A program made the position numbers and the translations under genes. Positions 21,221 through 34,700 of a stretch of 64,000 nucleotides of DNA are shown here, in pieces; position 1 is the stretch's first letter, and every line of letters starts with the position of its first letter. Source of the stretch: an uncultured Clostridia bacterium (lineage in GTDB: Bacteria > Bacillota > Clostridia > TANB77 > CAG-508); contig CAKPDZ010000001.1 of NCBI GenBank assembly GCA_934149155.1, positions 49,286 through 113,285 of the forward strand, written 5' to 3'. Below the pieces are notes generated by a model that saw nothing but the letters and a program-made list of their open reading frames with translations, did no database searches and had not been told where the DNA came from.

Positions 21221-21309
21221 AGAAAATGAGAGTCACAGAATGTGACTACCACTATATTAGTAATAACAACACATTCCAACCGACAAAAGCAGAATGTGTT
21301 GTTTTTTAT
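21221..21309 (+). ncRNA. Putative antitoxin-like small RNA convergent with the 34-aa peptide gene
   Basis: A near-consensus promoter ends at 21,214, and an intrinsic terminator (stem AACAACACATTC/GAATGTGTTGTT followed by TTTTTATT) ends near 21,309, giving a transcript of about 88 nt. It would contain a 5' hairpin AGTCAC-AGAAT-GTGACT (21,231-21,247) and the terminator hairpin. The RNA is antisense to the 3' part of the peptide mRNA, whose stop codon is at 21,306-21,308. The convergent layout with overlapping 3' ends matches type I antitoxins of Gram-positive bacteria such as SR4 or RatA. An ORF opening at 21,226 in this strand lacks a ribosome site and is treated as incidental. Function is inferred. 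Confidence 0.55.
21265..21308 (+). terminator. Intrinsic terminator of the small RNA
   Basis: A 12-bp stem (21,265-21,276 with 21,292-21,303) and a 15-base loop are followed on the plus strand by TTTTT. On the minus strand the same hairpin sits just after the peptide stop codon but lacks a good T-run. Confidence 0.7.
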
Positions 21310-21410
21310 TGTTTATTAGTCCACATTATGTATATAATACACAATAAGGCTACGTTTATAGTCATTGAAAATAAAAATCCTAATATTAGGAATAATAAAA
21401 ATTTTACCAT
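21306..21410 (-). CDS. 34-residue hydrophobic membrane peptide, candidate type I toxin
   Basis: The ATG at 21,410 follows a perfect AAGGAGG (21,420-21,426) with 9-base spacing, and the TAA is at 21,306-21,308. The peptide starts MVKFLLFLILGFLFS, has an almost continuous hydrophobic helix to about residue 30, and ends with a polar WTNKQ tail, the usual layout of Fst/TxpA/BsrG-like type I toxins. It also resembles short membrane peptides of the DUF3789 kind. Just before the ribosome site the leader holds a CTCGAT/ATCGAG hairpin, which could limit translation. The coding part is overlapped at its 3' end by the convergent plus-strand RNA, and the pair is flanked by two inverted MITE-like copies. 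Toxicity is inferred from architecture, not shown. Confidence 0.6.
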   Translation of the reverse strand: MVKFLLFLILGFLFSMTINVALLCIIYIMWTNKQ

Positions 21411-21495
21411 AAACAACCACCTCCTTGCTCTCGATGTATCGAGTATTGAAAGTGGCAGCCTCAACATATCTGCTATCTCATTTTCTCTGTTTTAT

Positions 21496-21524
21496 ACTAT
21501 ATAATATTTTTCAACAAAAAACAA
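21496..21524 (-). promoter_or_regulatory. Candidate promoter of the 34-aa peptide gene
   Basis: On the minus strand TTGTTT (21,519-21,524), a 17-bp spacer and TATAGT (21,496-21,501) would give a leader of about 80 nt. The leader begins with AGAAAATGAGA, an 11-mer also found at the 5' end of the convergent small RNA. The -35 is weak, so confidence is moderate. Confidence 0.45.
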
Positions 21525-21566
21525 GCGAACAAATTAAAATTTCACAAATTTTTTAAAATATTAAAA

Positions 21567-21704
21567 AATTAATAATATATTGTTTGAAATACCGCGTAAG
21601 CGACCAAATGAGCATAGCGAATGCGATATGGAGCAATCTACATACAAGTATTTTGCATATGGAGATTGCGACAGCAAGGTATAAAAAACAATATATTATC
21701 AATT
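21567..21704 (+). mobile_element. MITE-like element, copy 2
   Basis: The 138-bp element has the same terminal inverted repeats and interior as copy 1, in opposite orientation. Together copies 1 and 2 bracket about 450 bp holding the peptide/small-RNA pair. Internal symmetry (ATACC/GGTAT and GCAATCT/AGATTGC) suggests it can fold into a long hairpin. Confidence 0.7.
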
Positions 21705-21729
21705 TTTTCATACATAATTTATAAATAGT

Positions 21730-21770
21730 TTTAAAAAGAAAAAACCCACATAAATGTGAATTTTCTCTTT
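21730..21770 (-). terminator. Terminator downstream of ORF B
   Basis: The stem GAAAA...CACAT / ATGTG...TTTTC is followed on the minus strand by TTTTTAAAA, immediately after the ORF B stop codon at 21,782. Confidence 0.55.
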
Positions 21771-21781
21771 TTTTTATTAAA

Positions 21782-22740
21782 TTAACGTCCTAATTTAAAC
21801 GAAGTTTCATTAGAATATATTAACTCTGGTGCATAAACAACTAAGCTTGAAACTCCACAATTTGTAAACATCTCATCATGAGTATCAGCAATTTTTGTAA
21901 ACACTGCACCCAAATCTAATGTAGTCATTGATGAAGCTCCCGTTCCATAGAACATTTTTGTCATATCTGTTACTGCCGTTGTATAGAATTTGTCGCCTAA
22001 GTCTAAACTTGTCATACTATTATGTCCTGTACTTAAGAACATACTATTCATGTCTTGTACACTACTTGTATTAAAGTTTGAACCTAAATCCAATTTAGTC
22101 ATTTTTGCAAATCCTGTATTAGCAAACATACTATTCATTGTAGTTACTAGACTTGTATCAAAAGACTCTCCTAGGATCAAGCTTTGCATCTTATCATGAC
22201 CTGTACTTGAGAACATACTATTCATGTTTTTAACATTACTTGTATTAAATTTATTTCCAAAATCAATACTTGTCATCTGTTCAAATCCAGTTTCATTAAA
22301 CATACCTTCCATACTTTCAGCTTTACTAGTATCAAAACTATTACCTAAGCTAAATGTCTGCATTGACTTGTATCCCATATGAGCAAACATATTCGTCATA
22401 TTCTTAACATTATCAACATGTAATAGTTCAAGATTTTTAATTATTTTATTAGAAGCTTCACTAGTTGTAACACAACCTGAACTATAAGCTATATAATTAA
22501 ATAAGTTTGTAGAATTTACATTACCATTCATGATAATTGTTGTACCTATATGAACTATATATTTTCCGGTTGTATTATTCTTTTCGTACCATGCCAAGAT
22601 TGTTCTATCTTGTGTTGCAGATACATCCCATAGTGTTGAATCACCATCTTTAATGTATTCTTCGAAAATTACTTGTTCTACATTTTGTCTTTGTAAATCT
22701 GTATTTCCTAAGAATGGACTTGTTGCTTCTGTTTCTGTAC
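21782..22740 (-). repeat. BspA/DUF285 block 5 of protein B (C-terminal, cut short)
   Basis: The leader TDLQRQNVEQVIF and seven MFxxTGxxxM-type repeats are followed by LDLGAVFTKIADTHDEMF. The protein ends at ETSFKLGR, before the GTINPKYRTEW-like segment that follows every other block. Confidence 0.8.
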
Positions 22741-25700
22741 TAGTTTCTTTTAAACTACTAAATAAGATAAATTCTCTTTCTTCATTAGTGTTTCCATAAT
22801 TATCTATTAGCACTCCTGCCGGTATTGTAAATGATACCTGATATGCTGCTGGATCAAATCCTGTTAATGTTACATTATATTGTTTTGCATATGCAAGATT
22901 TACTGATGTATCTTCTGTCATAGTTAGTTTTACATCTGTTTTTGGTGCCTCTCCATTTACTCTAACAACTACATTATTTACATTTAATGTACTTTGTAAT
23001 TTGTTTAAGTATTTATCAGTACCTCTAATTACCATATTAGCTTTACCTTGTCCAGCTTCTACTGTTGCTCTGCCTATTTGTTCCCACATTGGGTCTACAA
23101 CATCGACTATCGTTCCATTTCCAGAACCTCCTGGTAAGTTAACTCCTGATGTTATTGTTGCATTTGTATTTCCATTGTTTGAAGTATCTTTTGCCATTAC
23201 ATCACCTTTAAATGCTACTGTAATAACACCACTATAATCTAATGTATTTCCTGTTTTTATTGCTTGTTGTAAATTAGATAATTTTAATTTATAGTGTTTA
23301 CCTATTACTTGATTTGTTAATCCAGTCTTTATCACACCATCAATTGTTTTATTTATAGGTTTTGCAGTAGTTCCTGCTGTTACGTCTGATGAAGAAACAA
23401 TTTCTTTTGTTACATTTTTATTGTTTGTAATATCTACTCCATCAACTTTTATTGTTAGGTAATTTGTCAAATTAGCTGTTGTTAATTCTGTAACTGTATT
23501 AATGTATTTATCTGTAATTTCAAAATCCATATCAAATGTCTTATTTCCATAATCTATATCAGAATTTGAATATTTATATGTTATCTCTGGTTTTATAAAG
23601 TCTACAAAATCTACTGCTAACTTGTCAATCTTGTCATTTGAATTTGGCGTAGTATTTGTATCTTTAATTTTACCTTCTGCTACATCTATCGAAACAGTAC
23701 CACTCCATTCAGAGTAATTCTTATCTGAATCAATACTTGCTCTAGTTTGCTTAAAGTTTGATAATACTAATGTGTATTGTTGTCCTATAGTTTGTGTACT
23801 TCCATTAACTGTTGCTGTTATGTTTTCTCCTTGTGTCAATGTTTTAGTTAATCCTGTTGCAGAAACACCATCAACATATACTGAAATATCATCTGCAGTT
23901 AAACTACTATTTGCTGTATCAATATATTTATCAATAGCATTAATTACTATTGTCTCAGTTCCTGCTGTAGCATTTTTAGTTGTACTTGCAACTACTATTC
24001 TTGGTTTTATAAAGTCTACATGTCCTAAAGTAAATGTTTGTTCTTGACTTGTATTGTACCTCTTTGCTGTATCTGGTAAATCTTGTTGTGGTAAGTCTCT
24101 TAATGTTCCACTTGCAATTTTAATTTTTGTTGTACCACTCCACTCTAAGAATTTTTTACCATCTTGTAATGAAGATTGTTCCCATTCAGAAAGTGTTAAT
24201 GTATATTTAATTCCATAATCTACAGAAGTTTTAGCACTCAATTCTTTCTTAATGCTTGATGCTTCTTCTCCATCCACAATAACTGTTATGTCATTTGTTG
24301 TTAAATTACTATTTGCTGTATCAATATATTTATCTGTTCCTATTAAATCTACAGTAATCTTTTTATTTGTATTGTCTATACTAAAGTTGTCTGTTTTCCA
24401 TACTGGATCTACAACATCGACATTTACTTGGTTTCCTGAGCCATCAGTATTTACACCAATTGTAATTGTTTTTGCATCACTTGTGTTTGTAGATTTGTCT
24501 GTTCCTATTCCTGCTGGGAATCCAATACTTATTGGGCCACTGTAGTCTCTATAATCTCCATTTGATGTTTCTTGCTGTAATCCACTAATTACTAATTTAA
24601 ATGTATATCCTATTGTTATTGTTTTACCATCTACTGTTCCTGGCACTGGAGTTATTTCTGTTATTTTCTTAGTTACTTTGCTATTTACTCCTGAATTTGC
24701 ATCATCTTTCATCTGTACTTCAATTTTGTTTACTTCTGTTTGATTTGCAGTTAATGTTCCATTTGTGTTTGTTATTAATGTTGAACTTGCAAAGTATTTA
24801 TCTGTTACAGAGAATTCTACTGTTAATGTTTTATTTGTCTTGTCAATATTTGCTGGTGCATATACATATTTTATCTCTGGTTTTACATAATCTGCAAACA
24901 ATCTTCCTGTTGTATTTTTGTCTGTAACTGTTGTTGTAAAGCTTTGTTCTATATTTTGGCTTCCAATTCCATAAGCATCTTTTAATCCAGAATCTTGAAG
25001 TACTTTTAATGTAATATTACCTGAATTATTTCCAAAGTTCGTAATTTTTATTGTTTGCTCTACGTCTTTTGTTCCTTTTGTTGTATTGTCTACTTGTCTT
25101 GCTGTTAGTTCCATATTTAGTCCTGTTACTTCTGTTCCATCAATAAATACTTTCACTTTTGCTTTATCTGTAATTCCTGTACTTACATTACTCTTGTATT
25201 CTGTTATTTCTAATGCTGAATTCGTTGAACCTGTTAATGTAACTATTAAGCTTTCAGTCTCCTTATCAAATGTTGTTGTTTTTAACTCCCATTCTGTTCT
25301 ATATTTAGGTTCTATTGTTCCATTTGAGTATGATATAGCTGTTGAGTCTTCTCCACCTAATCTGAAATTCTTAGAATCTTTGTATATTGCTTCTGGCGCA
25401 TAAACTACACATCCTGATTTTCCTAAATTTGTTGCAAAATTTGTATTATTTCCTGCAATTTTAGTAAATGCTGGACCTAAATCTAATGTTGCCATTTTTT
25501 CTTGTCCACATCCACTAAACATCTCTGTCATATCTGTTACATTTGTTGTATAGAATAAATCTCCTAAGTCTAAACTTGTTAATTTCTTATTTCCTGTAGA
25601 TTTAAACATACCCTTCATTGATGTTACTGTTGTTGTATTAAATTTAGTTCCTAGTGTTAAGCTTGTCATATTGTTATTTCCACATTCTGCAAACATATTA

Positions 25701-28700
25701 TTCATTAATACTGATTTTTCTGTATTTATTGCAAACTGACTGCCTAAATTCAAGCTTGTCATTGCTGTATATCCTGTTCTTTCGAACATAGATGTCATAT
25801 TTTCTACTTTAGATGTATTGAAGTTTGTATCTAAATTAATGCTTGTCATCTTGCTAAATCCTGTATTTAAGAACATTCCACTCATATCTTCTGCACTAGT
25901 TGTAAAGAAGTTGCTTCCTAAACTAAATGTTGTCATATTACTATATCCCAAATATGCAAACATATTTGACATATTTTTTACACTTCCAAAACTTACAGAA
26001 CTCATATTCTTTATTATTGGATTGCTTTCTTCACTTGTTGCTATACATGCTGAATTTTTTCCAATATAACTAAACCAATTACTTGAATTTACATTTGCTC
26101 CAATTAAAGTATCACTACCAATGTGAACAATATAAGTTCCATTACTTATTTCACTTGTATTATACCAAGCCATTATTGAACCATCTTGTTGAGCAGAAAC
26201 ATCCCAACGTTTACTTGTCTCTCCACCAATGTAGCTTTCAAATACTATTTGAGAAATCTTACCTCTTTGAATTCCCTTTGTATTGTCTAAAAATGCTGAT
26301 GTTTCACTTGCATTAGATTCTGCCTCTTTTAATGTGTTAAATAAGTTAAATGTTTTTTCTTTATTTCCATTATTGTCATTATCTACAACAAGTCCGGCTG
26401 GTATTACAACCTTTAATTGATTAATATTTGATGGATATCCAGTAATATTTAAAGTATATTCTTCTCCATATTTAACTGTAGTTGTTTTACCATTTTCAAT
26501 TCTGGTTTCTAATGGTAAATCTGCTTTTATTAACTCTTTAGTTATTCCATCTCCAGATGCTACTCCAATTGCTTTTTCTTCGCCATTTATAAATATTTTA
26601 ATATTTGCAGCTGTTATTAAGCTTGACTTAAAGTATGTATCTGTTGCAGTAAATCTTAATGTTGCTGTTCCTTTTGCTGGATCTGCCACAGTTCCAAGTC
26701 CTGTAATCAATGGATCTACAACATCGACTACTGTTCCATTTCCAGTTCCACCTGGTATATCAATTCCTGATGTAATTGATGTACCTACATTTCCGTTTTG
26801 ACTTCCTCCAGAGGTTCTATCTTTTATAACATCTTCTTTAATTCCTACTGTAATAATACCACTATAATCTGCTGTTGTCATTCCTTCTTCAATTTGTAGT
26901 TTTTCTAGATTTGAAATTATTAATGTATATTCGTGCCCAATTACAGTTGTTGAAACAGTTTCTATATTTTCTGTAGTTGCACTAGTCATTTTTACATTTG
27001 TTGCATTAATATCTATTGAACTTAATGCCAAAGTAACTGTTCCCTCTTTTTCTAATTCACTTAAATTATATTCAATTTCACTACCGTTTTTTAATTGTCC
27101 ATTTTTAATTTTTACTGTTAAATCATCTAATGCTAATTTTCCTTCAGTATAATATTTATCTGTTATTCTAAATTTCATTGTATATGACTTACTGTTTTTA
27201 TCTACTTCTTGGTGTGTATATTCAAGATATGGATTTATAACATCTACAAAGTCTCCATTAATTGATGTAGCTTCACTTGTATTATTTGATGTATCTTTAC
27301 CTACACCTGCATCTACATCAACTCTTACTGTACCACTCCAATCTTTATATCCTTTTGAATTTTTGCCTTTGTCAAATCCTGTTAATTCTAATGTATATCT
27401 GTATCCCACTGTTTGACCAGCTTGATCACCTATTGTTGCTGTTAATTTCTCTACTTTAGTAATATTTTTTGTAATACTATCAGCAGATTCATCATCTACA
27501 TATACATGTAGTTTTGATAGGTTGTTCTTTGCTTCCGCTACTGTTGTTCCTAATCCTGAACTTGATAAATACTTATCAACTACATCAAATACAATTGTTT
27601 CTTTTTTATTTGTTTTATCAACTGCTGATGAAACTTTTACTACATCTGGATTTATTTTATCAACCTGTCCTAAATCTAATGTTGTAGCTTTGTTTGTATT
27701 TCCTGATGTATCCACTAATTGATTTGCTGGAATTTCAATTTTTATAGCTCCACTGTATTCTCTGTACCACCTTGTTCCATCTGCCCTTGCTGATAAAAAT
27801 GTTGCATCATCTTCTTTAAAGTTTGATAATGTTACACTATATCTAATCTCTGGATTTCCAGAACTAGAAGTTGTGTCTTGTCTACCACCTACAGATTTTT
27901 GTACTTTAATTCCCGCAGTTTTTTCGATGTCTTCACCATTTATAAATACTCTTATATCTGTTGGATCTAAAGAACTATTTGTTGTATCAAGATATTTATC
28001 AGTTCCTACAACATCTGCTGTTACTGTTCCATTAGTCTCATTTACCGTAAATCCTTCAACTTTCCATATTGGATCAACAACATCTACTATTGTTCCATCT
28101 TTTTCAGTCATATTACTTGATGGGCTATCAACTCCTATAGTAATAGTTTTTGCATCATTTTTATTACCTGATAAATCTGAAATTTTGTCTTTTGGAATTG
28201 CTATAGAAACAATACCACTGTAATCTATACCTGTATTTGGATTTTGTTGTAAATTCTTAATTACCAATGTGTATCTAGTTCCATATCCACTTGCTAATGC
28301 TGTTGATGTTAAACTATTTCCAGATGCTGTTAACTCAGCTTGTGTCATTGTTTTACCACCAACTGTAACTGTTAAATCTGATAATGCTAAGCTACTTGCT
28401 GAAGAATTATAGTATTTATCTGTTGCGTCAAATACTACTGTTAATGTTTTATTTGTCTTATCAATTACAGTATTTGATGTTTTATAAATAATGTCAGGTT
28501 TTATAAAGTCCACTTTTCCTAATGTAAATTCTTGTTGTTTATTTGTATTATGATTATCATAAATTGTTCCTTCTGCAATTTGTATTTTAGTTGTACCACT
28601 ATATTCTCTATAATCTCTATTGCCTTCTGCAAAAGTAATATCTGATTCTGTCCAATTGCTTAATGTTAATGTATATTTAACTCCATATTGTATACTTCCA

Positions 28701-31700
28701 TATTGTCTTTCTTCTGATAATATTTCAACATCACTCAATGTTTTTAATACTTCATCTGAACTTGTTATTTCTGTGCCATCTACAAACACTTTTATTTTAC
28801 TTACATCTAATTCATCTCTTGAATAATATTTATCTGTACCATATAAATCTACAGTTACTTTTTTATTAACCTTATCTATTTGTATATTTTTAGCTTCCCA
28901 TATTGGATCTACAACATCCACTATTTCTTCTGAACCTGATTTGTCTGGTTCATCAACACCAACTGTTATTGTTGTAGAATCATTTACATTATTTGAAGTA
29001 TCTTTTACTGTTCCTTCTGCTATTACTATACCTATTGGCCCACTGTAATCTTTATATTTTCCATCAGTTGTTTTACTTGCTTGTTCCAATCCACCTACTA
29101 CTAATTTGTATTTTTTACCTATTGTTTCTGTTTTATCATTTCTTACTTCCTTAATTTCTTCTGAAGTTAAGGTCTTTGTAATATTTTCTGGTACTGCATT
29201 TGTATCTAACAATTTTACAGTCAAATTATTTTCAGTTATAGTTGAACTTGCGAAATATTTATCTATTATAGAGAACTCTACTGTTAATGTTTTTTCTGTA
29301 TAATTTATATCTGTTGTTGAATAATTATAAGTAATTTCTGGTTTTATAAAATCAACAAATGCTACATCTGTAAGTGTTTGTTCTGTATTTTGGTTTCCAT
29401 AGTTTTCTACTAATCCAGAATCTTGAAGTATTTTTAATGTAATATTTCCACTCCATTCTTTATAGCTCTTTCCTGATTGTCTAGCAGTTTCTTCAAAATC
29501 TGTTAAAGTGATTTTTTGTAAAACTTCAACTTTTCCAGAATTATTTATATCATAACTTACATTTCCTAGTTCCATAGATTGTTCTACATTTGTTAATTCT
29601 GTATTATCTATAAATACCTTTATCTTGTTTTTATCAGTTATACCACTAACCATATCTGCAGGGTATTCTGTTACTGTTATTTGCGAATTGATTTTACCTC
29701 TTAATGTAATTTCAACTTTTTTAGTTGTTTTATCTACTGTTGTACTATCTATTGCCCATTCTGTTCTATATTTAGGATTTATTGTTCCTCTAGAATATGC
29801 AATTTCTGTTGAACCTTCTCCTCCAATTCTAAAGTTTTTAGAATCTTTATAAATTGCCTCTGGTGCATTTATTATACATCCTGTGTTTCCTGTATTTGCA
29901 AAAATATTTGTATTTTCTTCTGCAATTCTTGTAAATGTTGGTCCTAAGTCTAATTCCTGTATATTTCCAGTTCCACAATCTTCGAACATACTTGTCATAT
30001 TAGTTGCTGCTGTTGTATAGAATTGTTTACCTAATGACAATCTTGATATTTTAGAGCTTTTACTTGCAGTTCCATTAAACATATAACTCATATCTGTTAC
30101 ATTTGCAGTATTGAAGTTTTCTCCAAGGTTCAAACTTGTCATACCTTTAGCACCTGTATTTTGGAACATATATTGCATTTTAGTTACTTTAGTAGTATCA
30201 AAATTGCTTAAATCCAAAGTTGCTAATTGTTCACCTGCATTTGCGAACATATAACTCATATCTGTTACTTTAATTGTTTTAAACTTATCTCTTAAATTCA
30301 AAGTACTCATATTATTTTTTCCACAACCATCAAACATATGACTCATATCTTTAACACTTTCAGTATTAAAGTTTGTTCCTAAGTCTAAACTTGTCATTGC
30401 ATTTGCCCCTGTATTATAGAACATATGATTCATATTTGTAACTCTTTTAGTCGTTACTAAATTCAATCCTTTAACAACTTCTGTTGCAGTACATTTTGAA
30501 GCACTACCTATATTAGCAAATAAATAACTTGAATCTGGGTTTGCAAATATCGCTGTAGTTCCGCCAATATATACATCTAATGCTCCATTTGATGAATTTG
30601 TTGTATACCAAGCCATTATTGAACCATCATTTCCAGCTGATACGTCCCATTTTGTAGCACTAACAATACTTGACAATCCTGAAACAAATGTTACACTCTC
30701 AATGTTTTGTCTTTGGATTGAATTATTTCCTAAAAATCCACTAGTTGGTGAAGTTTCTGTATTTGTTGCTTTTAAACAACTATATAGCATAAACTCTAAT
30801 TCTTTACTTTGGTTTCCAGAATAATCTTTAATTGTTCCTGCTGGTATTTTTATCTTAACTTGACCCTCATCAATGTCAAATCCTGAAGCCTTAATTGTAT
30901 ATTTTACTCCAACTAAATACTTAGAAGTTTTTCCATTTTCTATCCAGTCTTCATATATATCTTCTTGTTTTTCTATTATTAAATTCTTTCCTGTTGCTCC
31001 ATTTTTCTCTACTTGTACTCCATTAATCCATAATTCTAAAGTCTCACTTGTCAAAGTACTTTCTCTAAAATATTTATCTGTTGCTGTTACTACTATTGTT
31101 GCCTCTTGATTATCTAAATCTACTGTTTGAGAATCTACTGCCCATACTGGACTTACTATATCAAGATTTTCTTTTGTTCCTGTTTCATCTGGCAAATCAA
31201 TTCCAAATGTAAGTGTTTTATTTAAATTACCATTATTTGATGTATCTTTAATCTTTCCTGCTGTAACCGCAATTGTTACATTACCACTATATTCTAAATA
31301 TTTAGCTCCATCTGCAATTTTAGATTGTTCTAATCCTGAAATAGTTAATGTATATCTTCTACCAACCACTTGATTTGTTAATCCTGTTTTTATTTCACCA
31401 TTTACAGTTTTATTTATAGCTTTTGTTGAGATTATATTTGTAGGTGTTGAAAGTGTTAATTTCGCACCTGGTATATTTTTCATATCAATATAATTTCCTA
31501 AGTCTGTACCATTTTGCATTTTTATTGTTAAATCTGCTAATGTTAAATCTCCACTTGAATAATATTTATCTGTTACATCAAATACTATATCAACTGATTT
31601 AGCACCTTCTACTGTTTTTGTATATTTATAAACCATACTTGGTTCTATAACATCTACAAAATCACCTTTTAATGTCGTTTCATTACTTGTATTTCCTTTA

Positions 31701-34700
31701 GTATCTGTTGCAATTCCCGCTTCTATATCAACAGTAACTGTACCACTTAATCCTTTAAATTGATATCCTTCTTGCAATCCTGCTTGTTCAAAATCTGATA
31801 GTACTAATGTATAGCGTTTTCCTACTGTTCTTTCTACTCCGTCAATTGTTGCAGTTAATGTTTCTACATTTGTAATTTGTTTTGTTATTGCATCTGCATT
31901 TTCACTATCTATAAATACATGTAATTTTGATAATAATGTTTGATCATCTAATATTGTACTATAATATTTATCTGTTACATCAAATACTATTGTTTCTGTT
32001 TTCGCTGTTTTATCTATGCTTGATGATACCTTTACAATTTCAGGTTTTAATGTATCTATTTCTCCTACACCAATTGTTAATTTTGAGCTCTTATTTCCAT
32101 AATTATCTATTAATGTTTCTTCTGGAATTTCTATTGATACATCTCCACTATATTCTCTATATACTCTCTTACCTTCATTTCTTGCTGAAATAAATGCATC
32201 ATATGATTCCTCTAAATTAGAAATTGTAAGCGTATATTTTAATCCATTTGTTATCTCTTCAGGTTCACTTAATGATTTTGAAAGTTCTGTTGCTAATCCA
32301 GAAATATCAACTCCATCTACCATTACCTTGATACTATTTGATGTTAACAACTCTTTACTACGTTCCTTATCTAAATATTTATCTTTTCCTATTAGTTCCA
32401 TTGTAGCATTAGTCTTTCCAGATGCATCTTGTGTAATATTCATATTTTGTACTGTCCATATTGGACTTACAACATCAACGATTTCTTGATTTTTGTGATT
32501 AGTATCATTTTCTGGGTCATCTACACCAATTGTAATTGTTTTTGCAGAACTTTTTGTACCTGAATAATCTTCTGCCATTCCCTCTGGTAATGCTATTGCC
32601 ATAGGTCCACTGTAATATATTCCATCACCTTGGTCTAATCCTTCAATTACTAATTTGAACTTTTCTCCAACTTTTTGATTCTGTCCATTTATAGTTTCAT
32701 AAATTTCACTATCTCTTGTTAAAGTTTTCTTTATAGCATCATTTGGTATAGTTGTATTTGTATCAAGTAATTTTAATGCTATTGAACTTGAATTATAAGA
32801 ACCATCTGCTAATTTAGGTAATTTTTCTTCATCAATTTTATTAAAATATTTATCAGTTACACTAAAATAAACTGTTACTTTTTTAGATTCATGATTTATT
32901 TCTGTTTCTGCATGTTCATATGTAAATTCTGGCGCTATTGAATCTAAGAATAATTTTCCTGTTGCATTTGCTTTTCCTGTTGGACTATCTTGTAGTTTAT
33001 CTTCTTCAAGTTTTAAATTTGGATTTCCATATGAATCAACTAATGTTGCTTGAGCAATTTCTAAAGCTATATTACCACTCCACTCTGTATATTTTTTTGA
33101 AGCTTGTCTTGTTCCTTTAAATCCTGTCAATTTCAAACTGCATTGTACATTTGACTCTGGTGTTGCACTTGCTCCACTTATTGTTTTTGTAATGTTACTA
33201 TTTGCATCTGGATCTCCGTCAATACTTACTGTTATTTGTGAAGTTGTTGTATTACTAAATTTATTTATTACATTACTGTTATATCCATTATAATTTGCTG
33301 AATCTACAGTTCCTTTTAATGTTACTGTTATTTCAGAATTTGTTTTATTTGGTGCTGTTGTTTCAACTTTCCATTGTGGTCTATATTTTGGTATTATTGT
33401 TCCTCTTGTAAAACTTATTTTAGTAGTTAAATCTGCTCCAAGTCTTAATTCATGTTCTCCCGAATAAATTGCTGAACCTACATATATTTTAATATTATCT
33501 TGTTGTCCACATTCAGTAAACATATTTGTATTTGTTCCTGCAATATTTGTAAATGCTGGACCTAAATCCAATTCTGTCATACTTCCTATACCACAATTTT
33601 GGAACATACTTGTCATATTGGTTACTGCTGTTGTGTAGAAGTTTCCTTCTAATGACAATTTTGTCATTTTTGAACTTGCAGTTCCATTAAACATATAACT
33701 CATATTAGTTACTTTTGCTGTATTAAATGCACTACCTAAATTCAAGCTTGTCATTTCTGTAAATCCTGTATTTTGGAACATATTTGCCATATTTGTTACA
33801 TTTGTTGTATTAAATCCAGTTCCTAAATTCAAGCTTGTCATTGCTGTATATCCTGTATTTGCAAACATATAACTCATATCTGTTACTGCAGTTGTATTAA
33901 ATCCAGAAACATTCAAGCTTGTCATTGCCATGAATCCTGTTCTTTCAAACATGTTACTCATATCTGTTACAATTGCTGTATTAAATTTATTTTGTAAATT
34001 TAATGTAGTCATTGCATTTTCACCAGTACTTGTAAACATACCAGCCATATTTGTTACTTTGCTTGTATCAAAGTTTGGACCTAAGTCTAAACTTGTCATT
34101 GCATTATAACCTGTATATGCAAACATATTCTTCATACTCGTTACACTACTTACATCTAATAATTTAATATTTGTAATAACTTGTGTTTCTTGGCATTTAT
34201 TTGAATATCCAATATATTTAAATAAATTATCAGAAGTTCTATTTGCTAATATTCCACCTTCACTACCAATATGAACTATATATACTCCTGTTCTTGTTTC
34301 CTCATACCATGCAATTATTGATTGATCTCCTGCTGCTGATACATCCCATGCTCTTGTCTCATCTGTTATTTTGTTTGTTGTATGGTTGTATATATCAGAA
34401 GATATGTAAGATTCAAAAGTAACATTTTCTATATTTTGTCTTTGTATTGGTATTTTTGTTTGGTTATTTCCTAAAAAGCTACTTGTTGCACTTGTTTCTG
34501 TACTTGCACTTTTCAATCTATTATATAAAACAATGTCTTTTGCTTCACTTGTATTTCCAGAGGTATCTGTTGCTGTTTCTGCTGCTATACGAAGTTTTCC
34601 TTGATCAGAATCTAATGTAATTCCTGTTACTGTTACTGTATATTGATTTCCATATTGAACTTCTGTAGCAACACCATTTACCATTCTTGTTTCCTTTAAA

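Noticed and set aside
21226..21504. Plus-strand 92-codon ORF across the peptide/small-RNA region
   Set aside because: No ribosome site, an unlikely protein composition, and an internal strong terminator near 21,309; the RNA interpretation fits better.
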